In this document: positions 1-5,168 of the stretch, one piece after another
Position numbering within the stretch: position 1 is the stretch's first letter
Layout of the letters: every line of letters starts with the position of its first letter
Source of the DNA: Candidatus Saccharimonadota bacterium
GTDB taxonomy: Bacteria > Patescibacteriota > Saccharimonadia > UBA4664
DNA: 6,585 nucleotides
Assembly (NCBI GenBank): GCA_029288275.1
Contig: JARIHM010000101.1
Span: 1 to 6,585, forward strand
Reading direction: 5' to 3'
Position numbers and translations under genes: made by a program
Notes under the pieces: model-generated
Seen by the model: the letters and a program-made list of their open reading frames with translations, nothing else
Database searches by the model: none
What the model was told of the DNA's origin: nothing

Positions 1-2
1 AT

Positions 3-470
3 CTGGCGCGGGCGCACGACAAGGAGCTGTCGCACTACCGGAATGCGACGATTGGCTTTGTGTTCCAGAGCTTTAACTTGCAGGCTACGGCTACGGCGCT
101 CGAGAATGTGATGACGCCACTGACGTTGGCGCGGATGCACAGCAAAGAGCGGCGGGCGCGGGCCGAAGAGTGCTTGAAGGTGGTGGGGCTGGCTGACCGG
201 ATGAAGCACAAGCCAACGGAGCTTTCAGGCGGCCAACGGCAACGGGTGGCGATTGCCCGGGCGCTCGCGAATAAGCCGAGCATTATTATTGCGGACGAGC
301 CGACTGGCAATCTCGACTCAGAGCGAGGCAAAGAGATTATGGCTCTGTTAAAGGGACTAAATAAGCAAGGCATTACGCTTATTATCATTACGCATGATAT
401 GGAGGTGGCCGGCATGGCCAAGCGGGTACTGCACATCAAAGATGGCGCAATGTCAGAAAGGAGCCGCTAA
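3..470 (+). CDS. ABC transporter ATP-binding protein, LolD/MacB type (5' truncated)
   Basis: Partial gene, open from the left edge in the frame starting at base 3; 155 codons are visible. It is the ATPase that powers the adjacent MacB/FtsX-type permease at the cytoplasmic face of the membrane. Visible motifs, numbered from the first visible codon: Q-loop FVFQSFNL (19-26), ABC signature LSGGQRQ (74-80), Walker B SIIIADEP (93-100), D-loop GNLD (102-105) and H-loop histidine in THD (H131). The Walker A lysine and the N-terminal part of the protein lie outside the window; family members usually have about 220-250 residues. The FQSFNL and ADEPTGNLD wording is typical of the MacB/LolD/FtsE group rather than nutrient importers. 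The stop is 2 bases before the permease ATG, so the two are translated together. The substrate cannot be read from this subunit. Confidence 0.96.
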   Translation: MARAHDKELSHYRNATIGFVFQSFNLQATATALENVMTPLTLARMHSKERRARAEECLKVVGLADRMKHKPTELSGGQRQRVAIARALANKPSIIIADEPTGNLDSERGKEIMALLKGLNKQGITLIIITHDMEVAGMAKRVLHIKDGAMSERSR

Positions 471-472
471 AG

Positions 473-1918
473 ATGAGGTGGATTGACATCATAGCGACCG
501 CGCTGCGGAATTTGCAGCGACAGAAATTGCGCTCAGCGTTGACGATTTTTGCCGTAGTGATCGGAGCTGCTAGCGTAACTATTATGTTGGCATTGGTAAG
601 CGGGGCACGAGGTTTTTTTATCCAGCAGTTCTCAGCCAATGGGGTGCTACAGCAGATCGCGATATCGCCGCAAACTGATCTGACTAAGTTTGATCAGGGT
701 AATGATGGGGGCAATAACTGCGATAGCTGCGTGAAGCTAACGGATGCGTTGGCGGCCAAGGTTAAGGCCGTGCCGCACGTGGTAGGTGTGGCCCGGCGCG
801 AGAGTTCGGGCTCATTTGAGGCAGCGATTTACAATAGCCAGAAGTTGCGCCTAAACGAGATTGAGGGGTATGACGCCAACGGGATTATCACCAACACCAT
901 GGTGGCCGGGCGAGATATTCGCGACTCAGATCAGGACGGAGTAGTGACGGTAACGTCGGATTATGCAGATAAGTGGGGTTTTAAAGGTCATTACAATGAC
1001 CTGGTGGGTAAACAGGTGCAGCTACTAAGCCGCAGCTGGTATCAAGGAGTGGGCGCAGTATTGCCGGACCCGCAGAAGCAATGGGAGCAATGCCAAAACG
1101 GCGGCTGTCAAAACGGTCCGGGCCCGCAACAGCAGTCCCCCACCACATTAGTGGCGACGGTGGTGGGAGTAGCCGATAGCACGGATCGGGGCGAGACGGT
1201 GCGGGCGCCGCTAGCTTGGGTGAATGGCATGAACGAACAGCGGATGTACCAGCAAGACCCGATGGACCAGGCAGCCCAGGAGGCAGCCTGCCGTAACCAT
1301 CCGGGTCCGTGTGCGCAACCGGTGCCCCATTTCACCCTCAAGGTGACAAGCTTCCTCGACCAGAACGGTTATTCCAGCTTTACAGCCAAGGTAGATGACG
1401 TGAATAATGCGTCGACGGCGGCAGCCGCAATCCGGAAGCTAGGGGTCGGGGCGGCCGATGCCGAGAGTTTGATCCAAGAGCAGCTCAAGGTGTTTACGAT
1501 TCTGGGCTATGTGCTGGGAGCGATTGGCGGCATCGCACTGGCGGTGGCGGCCATAGGCGTGATTAACACCATGGTGATGGCAATTTTGGAGCGCACGCGC
1601 GAAATTGGCGTGTTGCGAGCGTGCGGCGCTACCCGAGCCACAATCCGCCGGCTGTTCACCGTAGAAGCGGGGCTGTTGGGTTTTTGGGGCGGAGTAGCCG
1701 GCGTGGCGGTCGGATTTGGCCTTACGCGGATAGCTAACGTGTTTATTAATAAGCAGCTGGCAAGTTCGGGGGTGCATGCGCACAATATTATTGGGCTGCC
1801 GGTCTGGCTGATTGTGAGCGTCATTGGCGCCACGACGGTGATTGGCATGCTGGCCGGCCTGTACCCGGCGTTCCGGGCGGCGCGACTCAACCCAGTGGAG
1901 GCTCTGCGCTACGAGTAA
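473..1918 (+). CDS. MacB/FtsX-family ABC transporter permease
   Basis: A 481-residue permease partner of the upstream ATPase. Start ATG 473 is preceded by AAAGGAG (457-463) with 9 bases spacing. The topology is classic MacB: an N-terminal cytoplasmic amphipathic stretch (1-20), TM1 about 21-45, a large extracytoplasmic domain about 46-335, then TM2 (about 341-371), TM3 (about 396-420) and TM4 (about 443-465). The conserved cytoplasmic segment ERTREIGVLRACGATR (373-388) and the terminal PAFRAARLNPVEALRYE are hallmarks of the FtsX-like domain. In this family ATP hydrolysis moves the external domain mechanically to extrude peptides, drugs or lipoproteins rather than passing substrate through the membrane core. 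Oddity: the external domain has six cysteines in three close pairs (C83/C86, C207/C212, C273/C280). The exported substrate is unknown. Family call is firm; role is inferred. Confidence 0.95.
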   Translation: MRWIDIIATALRNLQRQKLRSALTIFAVVIGAASVTIMLALVSGARGFFIQQFSANGVLQQIAISPQTDLTKFDQGNDGGNNCDSCVKLTDALAAKVKAVPHVVGVARRESSGSFEAAIYNSQKLRLNEIEGYDANGIITNTMVAGRDIRDSDQDGVVTVTSDYADKWGFKGHYNDLVGKQVQLLSRSWYQGVGAVLPDPQKQWEQCQNGGCQNGPGPQQQSPTTLVATVVGVADSTDRGETVRAPLAWVNGMNEQRMYQQDPMDQAAQEAACRNHPGPCAQPVPHFTLKVTSFLDQNGYSSFTAKVDDVNNASTAAAAIRKLGVGAADAESLIQEQLKVFTILGYVLGAIGGIALAVAAIGVINTMVMAILERTREIGVLRACGATRATIRRLFTVEAGLLGFWGGVAGVAVGFGLTRIANVFINKQLASSGVHAHNIIGLPVWLIVSVIGATTVIGMLAGLYPAFRAARLNPVEALRYE

Positions 1919-1981
1919 CTGCGGTGGCGCTTAGAGGGAAGTTACGCGGTCCTTTTTGATACCAAGCGCCCCAATGAGGAG

Positions 1982-1987
1982 TACAAT
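1982..1987 (+). promoter_or_regulatory. -10 box placed for a leaderless start at 1994
   Basis: TACAAT ends 6 bases before ATG 1994, which would put transcription initiation at or next to the start codon. A TTGATA at 1956-1961 is a possible -35, but its 20-base spacing is long. TGAGGAG (1975-1981) directly before the box could serve as a Shine-Dalgarno on read-through transcripts, although 12 bases from the ATG is also long. Confidence 0.45.
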
Positions 1988-1993
1988 AACCTT

Positions 1994-2305
1994 ATGGAAC
2001 CAAAAATCGTCAAACAAGCTATTATTAACGCTCTTTTGGCCTCTATCTACGTGACTGCGGTGGGGCTATTTATATCCCATGCATCGAGAATCTTTGGGCA
2101 GAAAGACACGGCGCTAACGCCAGTAGCGGTACTTATGTTGCTGGTATTTTCGGCGGCGCTTATGGGTATTCTGGTGTTTGGCCAGCCCCTTATGTGGTAT
2201 ATCGATGGGAAAAAGAAGGCCGCTTTAAATCTGCTTGCCTGCACCATGGCGACACTTTCGGCGGTGATAGTGCTGACGTTTGCGGCTTTGCTTATTGTGC
2301 GCTAG
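1994..2305 (+). CDS. Small three-helix membrane protein, unknown function
   Basis: A 103-residue integral membrane protein I do not recognise with certainty; it resembles short hypothetical proteins I recall from Patescibacteria genomes. Three hydrophobic helices are visible at about 9-30, 42-63 and 77-102, with a lysine cluster DGKKK (71-75) in the loop between helices 2 and 3 that by the positive-inside rule should be cytoplasmic. No catalytic motif is seen. The ATG is preceded by a TACAAT box 6 bases upstream and a displaced GAGGAG, so it may be leaderless from its own promoter. It lies 75 bases after the permease gene on the same strand, and read-through from there is possible because I see no clear terminator in between. 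Confidence 0.8.
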   Translation: MEPKIVKQAIINALLASIYVTAVGLFISHASRIFGQKDTALTPVAVLMLLVFSAALMGILVFGQPLMWYIDGKKKAALNLLACTMATLSAVIVLTFAALLIVR

Positions 2306-2322
2306 CTCCTTAAGCGCGGGCC

Positions 2323-2358
2323 AAAAGAAACCGGCTGCGATAGATATCACAGCCGGTT
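2323..2358 (-). terminator. Rho-independent terminator of the minus-strand small gene
   Basis: A perfect 9-bp inverted repeat AACCGGCTG (2329-2337) / CAGCCGGTT (2350-2358) with a 12-base loop. Read on the minus strand it begins 20 bases after the stop of the 2378-2563 gene and runs into TTTCTTTT, a proper U-rich tail. On the plus strand it is followed by GAGGCC, with no U-tract, so it is oriented for the minus-strand gene. This supports that small gene being real. Confidence 0.7.
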
Positions 2359-2377
2359 GAGGCCGCCAGAGGCAACC

Positions 2378-2563
2378 TCAGTCGAAACCACCGCCGTTGG
2401 CATCGCCCACGATCCGGGGACTGACGATCTCCCCGCAATCCAGGCACTTCCTGTCTTGATACAGGGCGGTGCTGTCCTGTGTGGTGTACTTGCTGCCGAC
2501 GAACTTGGTGTTCTTGTGACGGCAGAAGCCAGTCAAGATGGCAAGCGTACGAAGGATGCTCAT
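2378..2563 (-). CDS. Small zinc-ribbon-like protein (CxH...CxxC), 61 aa
   Basis: A 61-residue protein of unknown role. Start ATG (2563-2561) is chosen because the minus strand reads AAGGGGGGTGA then five bases then ATG, a good ribosome binding site. An in-frame ATG 11 codons upstream (2596) has none. Visible residues: C14 and H16 in CRHK, C40 and C43 in CLDCGE, giving C-x-H-x(23)-C-x2-C, the ligand arrangement of small zinc ribbons, including some short prophage-type proteins. The tail is glycine-rich (GGGFD). The gene has its own promoter (2608-2636) and a hairpin with a T-tract behind it, and is divergent from the winged-helix gene. Metal binding is inferred, and a nucleic-acid or protein-binding role would be a guess. 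The opposite frame at 2357-2623 is also open, but has none of these signals. Confidence 0.66.
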   Translation of the reverse strand: MSILRTLAILTGFCRHKNTKFVGSKYTTQDSTALYQDRKCLDCGEIVSPRIVGDANGGGFD

Positions 2564-2607
2564 TGTTTTCACCCCCCTTACGGGTCTGAGCTGCAATCGT
2601 GGGGTAT

Positions 2608-2636
2608 ACTGTACTACCTCTAGCGTTAAATGTAAA
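2608..2636 (-). promoter_or_regulatory. Sigma-70-type promoter for the zinc-ribbon gene
   Basis: On the minus strand TTTACA (complement of 2631-2636), exactly 17 bases, then TACAGT (complement of 2608-2613). The expected transcript start near 2601 leaves a short leader of about 38 bases before ATG 2563. Both hexamers are close to consensus and the spacing is ideal. Confidence 0.55.
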
Positions 2637-2641
2637 GAAGC

Positions 2642-2670
2642 ATAGGCAAGGTGCGTATTGACATGCCTAT
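2642..2670. promoter_or_regulatory. Candidate operator between divergent promoters
   Basis: A perfect 7-bp inverted repeat ATAGGCA (2642-2648) / TGCCTAT (2664-2670), arms separated by 15 bases. The spacing of arm centres (22 bp) is about two helical turns, as expected for a dimeric regulator contacting one face of the DNA. The right arm directly follows the plus-strand -35 box (2658-2663), and the left arm lies 6 bases behind the minus-strand -35. The natural candidate to bind it is the winged-helix protein encoded at 2723. Arms this short can occur by chance. Confidence 0.35.
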
Positions 2671-2686
2671 AATTAAGAAGTATGGT
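2658..2686 (+). promoter_or_regulatory. Promoter of the winged-helix/membrane protein operon
   Basis: Perfect -35 TTGACA (2658-2663), 17 bases, then -10 TATGGT (2681-2686); expected start near 2693. The stretch 2668-2696 is strikingly AT-rich compared with the surrounding sequence and also contains TATAAT (2668-2673) and TATAAA (2687-2692), so the exact -10 is uncertain. Confidence 0.5.
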
Positions 2687-2722
2687 TATAAATTCTCAGG
2701 CAATCACCCCGAGGAGGAACCC

Positions 2723-3028
2723 TTGCTCAGCTGGTTTAGGAGACGGCAATCACAAGCCGACGAACGGCGAGTCAAACGAGAGCAAGAAGCTCGAATGCTG
2801 CTGCTTGAGGCCATGGCACATGAGCCAGACCTCTGGTGGGGCACTCTCGAGCTCATGGAGGTCACGGGGCTAAACTCCGGCCGGGCCGCCGTAGCTCTCA
2901 TGCAGCTACGGTTGCGCGAGCTGGTTGTGGCCGAGCAGCACCGCCGAACGGACTCTTCGCGCCCCCGAACGCTCTTTCAGCTCACAGCCTCGGGCATTCA
3001 AGAGCTGAACACCCGAAGCACCCGATGA
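2723..3028 (+). CDS. Winged-helix transcriptional regulator (PadR/MarR-like), 101 aa
   Basis: A small DNA-binding protein. I favour TTG 2723 as start: AGGAGG (2712-2717) sits 5 bases before it, and the promoter-like AT-rich stretch lies upstream. In-frame ATG 2663 and GTG 2651 would extend the protein through that promoter by 20 and 24 residues and remain alternatives. From TTG: a basic, charged N-terminal helix (5-28), helix 2 TLELMEVTG (41-49), probable recognition helix NSGRAAVALMQLRLREL (51-67), a wing with R74, R75 and R80 (about 68-86), and a closing helix TASGIQEL (89-96) with the LTASG wording common in PadR and MarR-type proteins. Its stop overlaps an ATG of the following frame (ATGA at 3025-3028), and it precedes a small membrane protein, an arrangement often seen with PadR-like regulators. 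A candidate operator upstream suggests autoregulation. The ligand is unknown. Confidence 0.78.
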   Translation: MLSWFRRRQSQADERRVKREQEARMLLLEAMAHEPDLWWGTLELMEVTGLNSGRAAVALMQLRLRELVVAEQHRRTDSSRPRTLFQLTASGIQELNTRSTR

Positions 3029-3063
3029 TCTTTCAGCCCTTCACACGATTGGAGCCATCGAAT

Positions 3064-3375
3064 ATGAGCACGCGGGAACCAATCCTGGAGCTTGATGAAG
3101 ACGCACCGCGCCTGATCCGAGCGCTTTGGAAGCTCACGTTGCGCTTCCCCTGGCTGGCCCTCGTCCTGGGCATTCCGCTCTGGCCGATCGGCACAGTGGT
3201 GATGATCGTCTACGGGATCCGCACCATGGTTGTCCAGGAGAACGGCCTGTTCATCGGGCTTGACGCCATGATGGGCCTAGGGATCATGGCTGCCGGCCTG
3301 ATCTGGCCGCCGCTCCTGTTCATTGTAGCCCGCCAGCACAAGCAGGCCGCCAAGCCACTACAGCCCCAACCGTAA
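3064..3375 (+). CDS. Small two-helix membrane protein downstream of the regulator
   Basis: A 103-residue membrane protein, family not recognised. The start ATG 3064 has GGAG (3051-3054) 9 bases before it. The alternative in-frame ATG 3025 overlaps the regulator stop as ATGA and would add 13 residues (116 aa), but has no ribosome binding site. Residues 1-20 are acidic and soluble (ELDEDAPR). Helices lie at about 28-51 and 67-88, both rich in glycine and containing proline, and the tail is basic and then proline-rich (KPLQPQP). It is 35 bases behind the winged-helix gene with no promoter between, and is followed by a strong hairpin, so the two form one operon. It is a plausible target or effector of the regulator, but nothing in its sequence tells its activity. 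Confidence 0.8.
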   Translation: MSTREPILELDEDAPRLIRALWKLTLRFPWLALVLGIPLWPIGTVVMIVYGIRTMVVQENGLFIGLDAMMGLGIMAAGLIWPPLLFIVARQHKQAAKPLQPQP

Positions 3376-3380
3376 CATCC

Positions 3381-3424
3381 CGCCCCATGGACCGTTTTTG
3401 GTCCATGGGGCGATTTCTGTCTTG
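3381..3424 (+). terminator. Hairpin terminator after the regulator operon
   Basis: A perfect 13-bp inverted repeat CGCCCCATGGACC (3381-3393) / GGTCCATGGGGCG (3400-3412) with a 6-base GTTTTT loop, starting 6 bases after the stop codon. The plus-strand tail ATTTCTGTCTTG is only moderately U-rich, but the stem is very stable. It separates the operon from the PCC-domain gene. Confidence 0.78.
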
Positions 3425-3429
3425 GCTCG

Positions 3430-3435
3430 TATGCT
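3430..3435 (+). promoter_or_regulatory. Possible -10 box for the PCC-domain gene
   Basis: TATGCT lies 37 bases before ATG 3473 and just after the preceding terminator, where a new promoter is expected. No convincing -35 hexamer is found at 16-18 bases upstream, since that region is the terminator stem. Transcription from here would give a leader of about 30 bases carrying the ribosome binding site. Confidence 0.3.
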
Positions 3436-3472
3436 AGGATGAAAGCCAGGGATGAGAAGGGATGGTTCAGCC

Positions 3473-3892
3473 ATGAAAACATTCGCATTTCGGCTTAGGC
3501 CCGGACAGGACCTCAAGCGCAGCATCGAAACGTTTGTGCACGAGCATCAGCTTAGGGCGGCCTTGGTAGTTACCTGCGTGGGCGGCCTGCGACAGGTGAC
3601 CATGCGGATGGCCGGTGCCACGCCCGATAAGCAGGATATCCGTCGGATCCAAGAAGATTTCGAGATTGTGTCACTCGTAGGCACTATCAGTCCGGACGGT
3701 AGCCACCTCCACCTAGCGATATCCGACCGCGAAGGACGGGTGCTGGGTGGGCACCTCAAGGAGGGCGCCATTGTGGACCCTACGGCGGAGATTGTGCTCG
3801 GCGAGCTAGAGGATACCGCCTTTACCCGTAAAATGGACGAAGAGACAGGGTTTGAAGAACTCGTAATTACCAAGGCCCGCCACTTGCCGTAA
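3473..3892 (+). CDS. PCC-domain (DUF296/PPC) protein
   Basis: A 139-residue single-domain cytosolic protein. ATG 3473 is chosen over ATG 3452 because AGAAGGGA (3455-3462) lies 10 bases before it, and because MKTFAFRLRPGQDL is the usual beginning of this family. Conserved features: LRPGQDL (8-14), VTCVGGL (33-39), FEIVSLVGTIS (63-73), GSHLHLAISD (76-85), LGGHLKEG (91-98), TAEIVLGE (104-111) and a C-terminal TGFEELVI segment (125-132). The length covers the whole domain. H78, H80 and H94 are at the positions usually suggested as a metal site in the trimeric prokaryotic members. Plant AHL proteins fuse this fold to AT-hooks, but no AT-hook is present here. Biochemical function of stand-alone bacterial members is not established. 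It lies between two hairpin/promoter boundaries and is probably monocistronic. Confidence 0.93.
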   Translation: MKTFAFRLRPGQDLKRSIETFVHEHQLRAALVVTCVGGLRQVTMRMAGATPDKQDIRRIQEDFEIVSLVGTISPDGSHLHLAISDREGRVLGGHLKEGAIVDPTAEIVLGELEDTAFTRKMDEETGFEELVITKARHLP

Positions 3893-3920
3893 TTGCCAAA
3901 CCCACCACGCCGGGTATACT
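3893..3920 (+). promoter_or_regulatory. Promoter abutting the MFS transporter start
   Basis: TTGCCA (3893-3898, five of six -35 consensus bases), a 16-base spacer, then TATACT (3915-3920). The -35 begins within the PCC-gene stop codon. Initiation 6-7 bases after the box would fall on GTG 3927, directly behind ATG 3924, so the mRNA should be leaderless or nearly so. There is no Shine-Dalgarno between the box and the start. Confidence 0.6.
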
Positions 3921-3923
3921 CGG

Positions 3924-5129
3924 ATGGTGCCCCACATCTTCAAGTCTCGCACGTACCTTCCTCAGCTTTTTATCGCCCAATCACTGAAAGGACTGACCCT
4001 TTGGTACGGCATTGAAAAGGTGTTTATGCAGTCGATCGGACTGGACGCGATCGATGTTGGGCTCATTACAACGGGACTCTGTCTTGTACTCCTGACCCTC
4101 AATATCCCGACTGGTCTGCTAGCCGATCGCTGGAGCCGTAAATACATGCTCCTTGCGGCTACCCTGGTGGTAGCTTTGAGCTCGATCGTGTTAGGCTCAA
4201 GCCATTCGTTTGAGAGCTACTTTGTGGGAAGTATGGGAAATGCGCTCTCGCTGGTGATGTTCTCTGGTACGCTCCCAGCTCTTGTGTACGATCTCCTCGC
4301 AGAGCAAGGGCAGCAGCATCGTTTTAATCGCGTACAGGGCGGTTTATCTGCCACTTATCAAGTGAGTGCTTTTTTTGGTGCGCTCGGAGGTGTGGCAGTA
4401 ACTGCATGCTTGCCCTTGGCCGATGCATACTATATCTCACTCATTCCCTGTCTGTTGAGCGCGATGGCAATCGCTACGGTACGCGAGCCCCATCGCTATC
4501 AACCACAGGCCACTAAAACGAACAGCCAGCGGCTGCGTCGAACCTTTCGGGCGCTCAAGCAGACACCGTCTCTTCGCGTCTTGGGCCTGCTCGTAGTGTC
4601 TGCAAGTATTCTGGAGTGCCTTCTAAACGACTTTGGCCAGCTTTACTACCTGAAGCTGGGCTTGGGAGTTGGTGCCGTGGGCGTACTGAGCGGCTTGGCT
4701 GCTCTTAGTGCTGCCTTGGGTTCCAGTCTGTCGTACCGTTTGGGCCCGAAAGCGATGTATCTCTACCCGCTTATCCTCTTGCTATGGGGCATTGCCTCGT
4801 TCATCCCTTCAGTCTGGACACTACCCGGGTTTCTGGGCTGCATCATCATGCTCTGGACGCTCATCAATGAGACAACCACGCTCATTCAGCACCAGCTCAG
4901 CTCCGATCTTCGCGCTACTGCTAGTTCGGCCCTAAGCACGATTACTGAGTTGGGGTTGCTTATTATAACGCCTGTATTTGGCCTGCTCGCCCAGCATCAT
5001 TCGGTTGCGGTTAGCTTTCAGTTGACCTGGAATGTCGGTGTAGCGCTGCTACTGGTGCTCTTGGTGCTCGGGTATGGACGGGTAAAACACGTCTCCCAGA
5101 ACAGGCAGCTGAGTAAGGTGGGGACATAA
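3924..5129 (+). CDS. Major facilitator superfamily (MFS) transporter
   Basis: A 401-residue integral membrane secondary transporter, normal length for a 12-helix MFS protein. The N-terminal half carries the loop 2-3 motif A as GLLADRWSRK (64-73), matching the G-x-L-a-D-r-x-g-r-k pattern. Other hydrophobic spans alternate up to about residue 186. A basic cytoplasmic central loop (about 187-215, rich in R, K, Q) separates the halves, and six more helices follow (about 216-385). D123 in LPALVYDLL lies within a helix and is typical of one MFS subgroup. The short C-terminal tail is basic. The substrate cannot be predicted; drug or metabolite efflux and uptake are both possible. Start: ATG 3924 lies only 3 bases after a TATACT box, while GTG 3927, the next codon, is at the distance expected for a leaderless message. 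The gene ends at a hairpin shared with the convergent gene. Confidence 0.93.
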   Translation: MVPHIFKSRTYLPQLFIAQSLKGLTLWYGIEKVFMQSIGLDAIDVGLITTGLCLVLLTLNIPTGLLADRWSRKYMLLAATLVVALSSIVLGSSHSFESYFVGSMGNALSLVMFSGTLPALVYDLLAEQGQQHRFNRVQGGLSATYQVSAFFGALGGVAVTACLPLADAYYISLIPCLLSAMAIATVREPHRYQPQATKTNSQRLRRTFRALKQTPSLRVLGLLVVSASILECLLNDFGQLYYLKLGLGVGAVGVLSGLAALSAALGSSLSYRLGPKAMYLYPLILLLWGIASFIPSVWTLPGFLGCIIMLWTLINETTTLIQHQLSSDLRATASSALSTITELGLLIITPVFGLLAQHHSVAVSFQLTWNVGVALLLVLLVLGYGRVKHVSQNRQLSKVGT

Positions 5130-5133
5130 AAAT

Positions 5134-5161
5134 GGCCGCCTAGCGTTCTTGCTAGGCGGCC
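5134..5161. terminator. Bidirectional terminator between convergent genes
   Basis: A perfect 11-bp inverted repeat GGCCGCCTAGC (5134-5144) / GCTAGGCGGCC (5151-5161) with a 6-base GTTCTT loop, 4 bases after the MFS stop and 7 bases after the stop of the minus-strand gene. On the minus strand the stem is followed by ATTTTTATG, a good U-tract. On the plus strand the tail CAATCATTT is weaker. It most likely ends both transcripts. Confidence 0.8.
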
Positions 5162-5168
5162 CAATCAT

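Noticed and set aside
35..439. Minus-strand open frame opposite the ABC ATPase
   Set aside because: The plus strand carries all ABC motifs; the antisense product shows no recognisable fold and is Ser/Arg/Ala-rich, as antisense shadows often are.
1439..1890. Minus-strand open frames inside the permease gene
   Set aside because: They lie opposite the conserved FtsX-like domain and encode low-complexity or frameshifted antisense translation without start signals.
1919..1981. Terminator after the ABC permease gene
   Set aside because: A CTTTTT run is present at 1952-1957, but I find no convincing GC-rich stem directly before it, so I do not call a terminator.
2299..2317. Inverted repeat GCGCT / AGCGC at the end of the gene at 1994
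   Set aside because: Only 5 bp with no U-tract after it; likely chance.
2357..2623. Plus-strand open frame of 88 codons opposite the zinc-ribbon gene
   Set aside because: No ribosome binding site or promoter, begins inside the minus-strand terminator hairpin, and the encoded sequence has no domain pattern; the minus strand has full gene signals.
2836..3063. Long N-terminal extension of the two-helix membrane protein, overlapping the regulator gene
   Set aside because: The extension is an out-of-frame reading of the winged-helix coding sequence, rich in His, Arg and Ala as expected for a shadow; ATG 3064 has GGAG at 9 bases.
3452..3472. Earlier ATG of the PCC-domain gene
   Set aside because: The added residues MRRDGSA are not family-like and the Shine-Dalgarno AGAAGGGA lies within this stretch, correctly spaced for ATG 3473.
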